A stretch of DNA of 64,000 nt, taken from the NCBI RefSeq assembly GCF_900111735.1, contig NZ_FOHW01000017.1, positions 1 through 64,000 of the forward strand. Reading direction: 5' to 3'. The notes below the pieces were generated by a model. That model saw only the letters and a list, made by a program, of their open reading frames with translations. It was not told the DNA's origin and did not search any database. How positions within the stretch are numbered: position 1 is the stretch's first letter; each line of letters starts with the position of its first letter. This document shows, piece after piece, positions 63,282-64,000 of this stretch. This stretch comes from Pseudomonas graminis (lineage in GTDB: Bacteria > Pseudomonadota > Gammaproteobacteria > Pseudomonadales > Pseudomonadaceae). The position numbers and the translations under genes are program-made.

Positions 63282-64000
63282 TCAGTCCTTGCAAACCGCC
63301 GCAAACGCCGCTGCCAGTTCATCCAGTCGCATGGCGTCGATTCCCGCGACGTTGGCTCGACCCGCCGCCACCATGTAGACGCTGTGCTCGTTACGCAGAC
63401 GCGCTACTTGATCGTCGTTCATGCCGGTGTAGGAAAACATGCCGCGCTGCACGCCGATGTGGGCGAAACGTTCACCCAGACCCAGCGGTGTCAGTGCCTC
63501 GACCAGCCCGACCCGAAGTTGCGCAATGCGGCTGCGCATCTCTTCCACTTCTTCAGCCCACAGGGCTTTCAGTTCAGGATCGCCCAGGATCTCGGCGACC
63601 ACGGCGGCACCATGGTCCGGCGGGTTCGACCACAGATTACGAGCGGTCGCGGAAAGCTGACTGCGCACATCCATCAGCTTCTCGGTGGTGTCAGCACAAA
63701 CCAGCAAGGCGCCGGTGCGCTCGCGGTACAGCCCGAAGTTTTTCGAGCAGGAACTGGTGATGAGCAGCTCAGGCAGTTGGCTGGCAAACAGGCGAACTGC
63801 CCAGGCGTCCTGATCGAGACCGTCGCCAAAACCCTGATACGCGAAGTCAATCAGCGGCAGCAGGTTGCGTTGCTTCACGATTTCCAGCACTGCGTGCCAG
63901 TCATCACGGGACAGGTCAAACCCGGTCGGGTTGTGGCAGCACGCATGCAGCAGGACAACATCGCCCTCGGGAATGGTCTTCAACGTCTCCAGCATCGCAG
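63282..64000 (-). CDS. Aromatic/aspartate aminotransferase (3' part, N-terminus outside window)
   Basis: The last ~238 residues of a class I PLP aminotransferase of the TyrB/AspC type. HACCHNPTGFDLSRDDW is the substrate/cofactor block, SSCSKNFGLYRERTGALL carries the Schiff-base Lys (SK), and RGMFSYTGMNDDQVARLRNEHSVYMV is typical of TyrB. The frame is open at the window edge; the upstream ~160 residues are missing here. It transaminates phenylalanine/tyrosine or aspartate. Confidence 0.9.
   Translation of the reverse strand, partial: AMLETLKTIPEGDVVLLHACCHNPTGFDLSRDDWHAVLEIVKQRNLLPLIDFAYQGFGDGLDQDAWAVRLFASQLPELLITSSCSKNFGLYRERTGALLVCADTTEKLMDVRSQLSATARNLWSNPPDHGAAVVAEILGDPELKALWAEEVEEMRSRIAQLRVGLVEALTPLGLGERFAHIGVQRGMFSYTGMNDDQVARLRNEHSVYMVAAGRANVAGIDAMRLDELAAAFAAVCKD

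Overview
The window is a GC-rich chromosomal segment of a Pseudomonas, most likely of the fluorescens/syringae lineage. The support is the minCDE-rluA/lpxL block, the three-gene NAGGN osmoprotectant operon, an RluB/ScpAB/YciO block, YciAB-type genes, CsrA paralogues, a Crc-sequestering RNA with a sigma-54 promoter, and very abundant Pseudomonas-type REP/REPIN repeats. No rRNA, tRNA, complete prophage, insertion sequence or CRISPR array is visible.

Layout. 1-605 holds dispersed repeats. 606-5733 carries rluA and the minCDE operon (minus), divergent from lpxL and a patatin phospholipase gene. 5874-9807 carries a pirin, an overlapping alpha/beta hydrolase-MlaA pair and a small membrane protein. 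9851-10250 encodes a CrcZ/CrcX/CrcY-type small RNA downstream of a GH17 glucan gene. 12486-15529 encodes an orphan betaine/choline-type binding protein and a DUF485-ActP symporter pair. 15600-17040 is a second repeat cluster enclosing a lysine-rich histone-H1-like gene. 17040-19553 has DUF3309, an SDR, YnfA, a CsrA paralogue and YheU. 19618-24454 is the NAGGN operon (M42 peptidase, ngg, asnO-type), with a phage-integrase remnant just upstream. 25393-29651 is an AttEFGH-like ABC exporter with a lipocalin-like lipoprotein, followed by mnmC.

31957-36258 encodes a 1433-residue protein with an N-terminal dermonecrotic-toxin-like region, a short LRR block and a C-terminal NEL-type E3 ubiquitin ligase domain with an apparent C-x-D catalytic motif. 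It looks like a eukaryote-directed effector and is one of the most notable genes here. 36411-47913 holds polyphosphate:AMP phosphotransferase, UPF0149, RecQ, a MarR regulator, a FimV/LysM protein, a SelW-like CxxC protein, an LpxH-like phosphoesterase, an Mpo1-like protein, TrkH and a nitroreductase. 48039-50883 is a CpxRA-like envelope-stress locus with a Spy/CpxP gene inserted between regulator and kinase and a GTAAA-N6-GTAAA box. 51156-56989 is yciI, yciB, RNase AM, yciO, scpA, scpB, DUF1289 and rluB.

57071-58246 is an unusual two-gene cassette: a 45-residue acidic peptide followed by an M29-type metallopeptidase, with a near-perfect palindrome in the promoter region. 58767-64000 has aroP, arfB, a tandem REPIN array of period about 127 bp, an MFS transporter, a 45-residue small protein and the 3' part of an aromatic aminotransferase gene.

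The most novel-looking items are the peptide/M29 cassette, the NEL effector-like protein, the Crc-sequestering RNA away from cbrAB, and the ~260-bp dispersed repeat that occurs as inverted pairs with hexanucleotide expansions at its edge. All family calls were made by eye from translated sequence; no database search was run.
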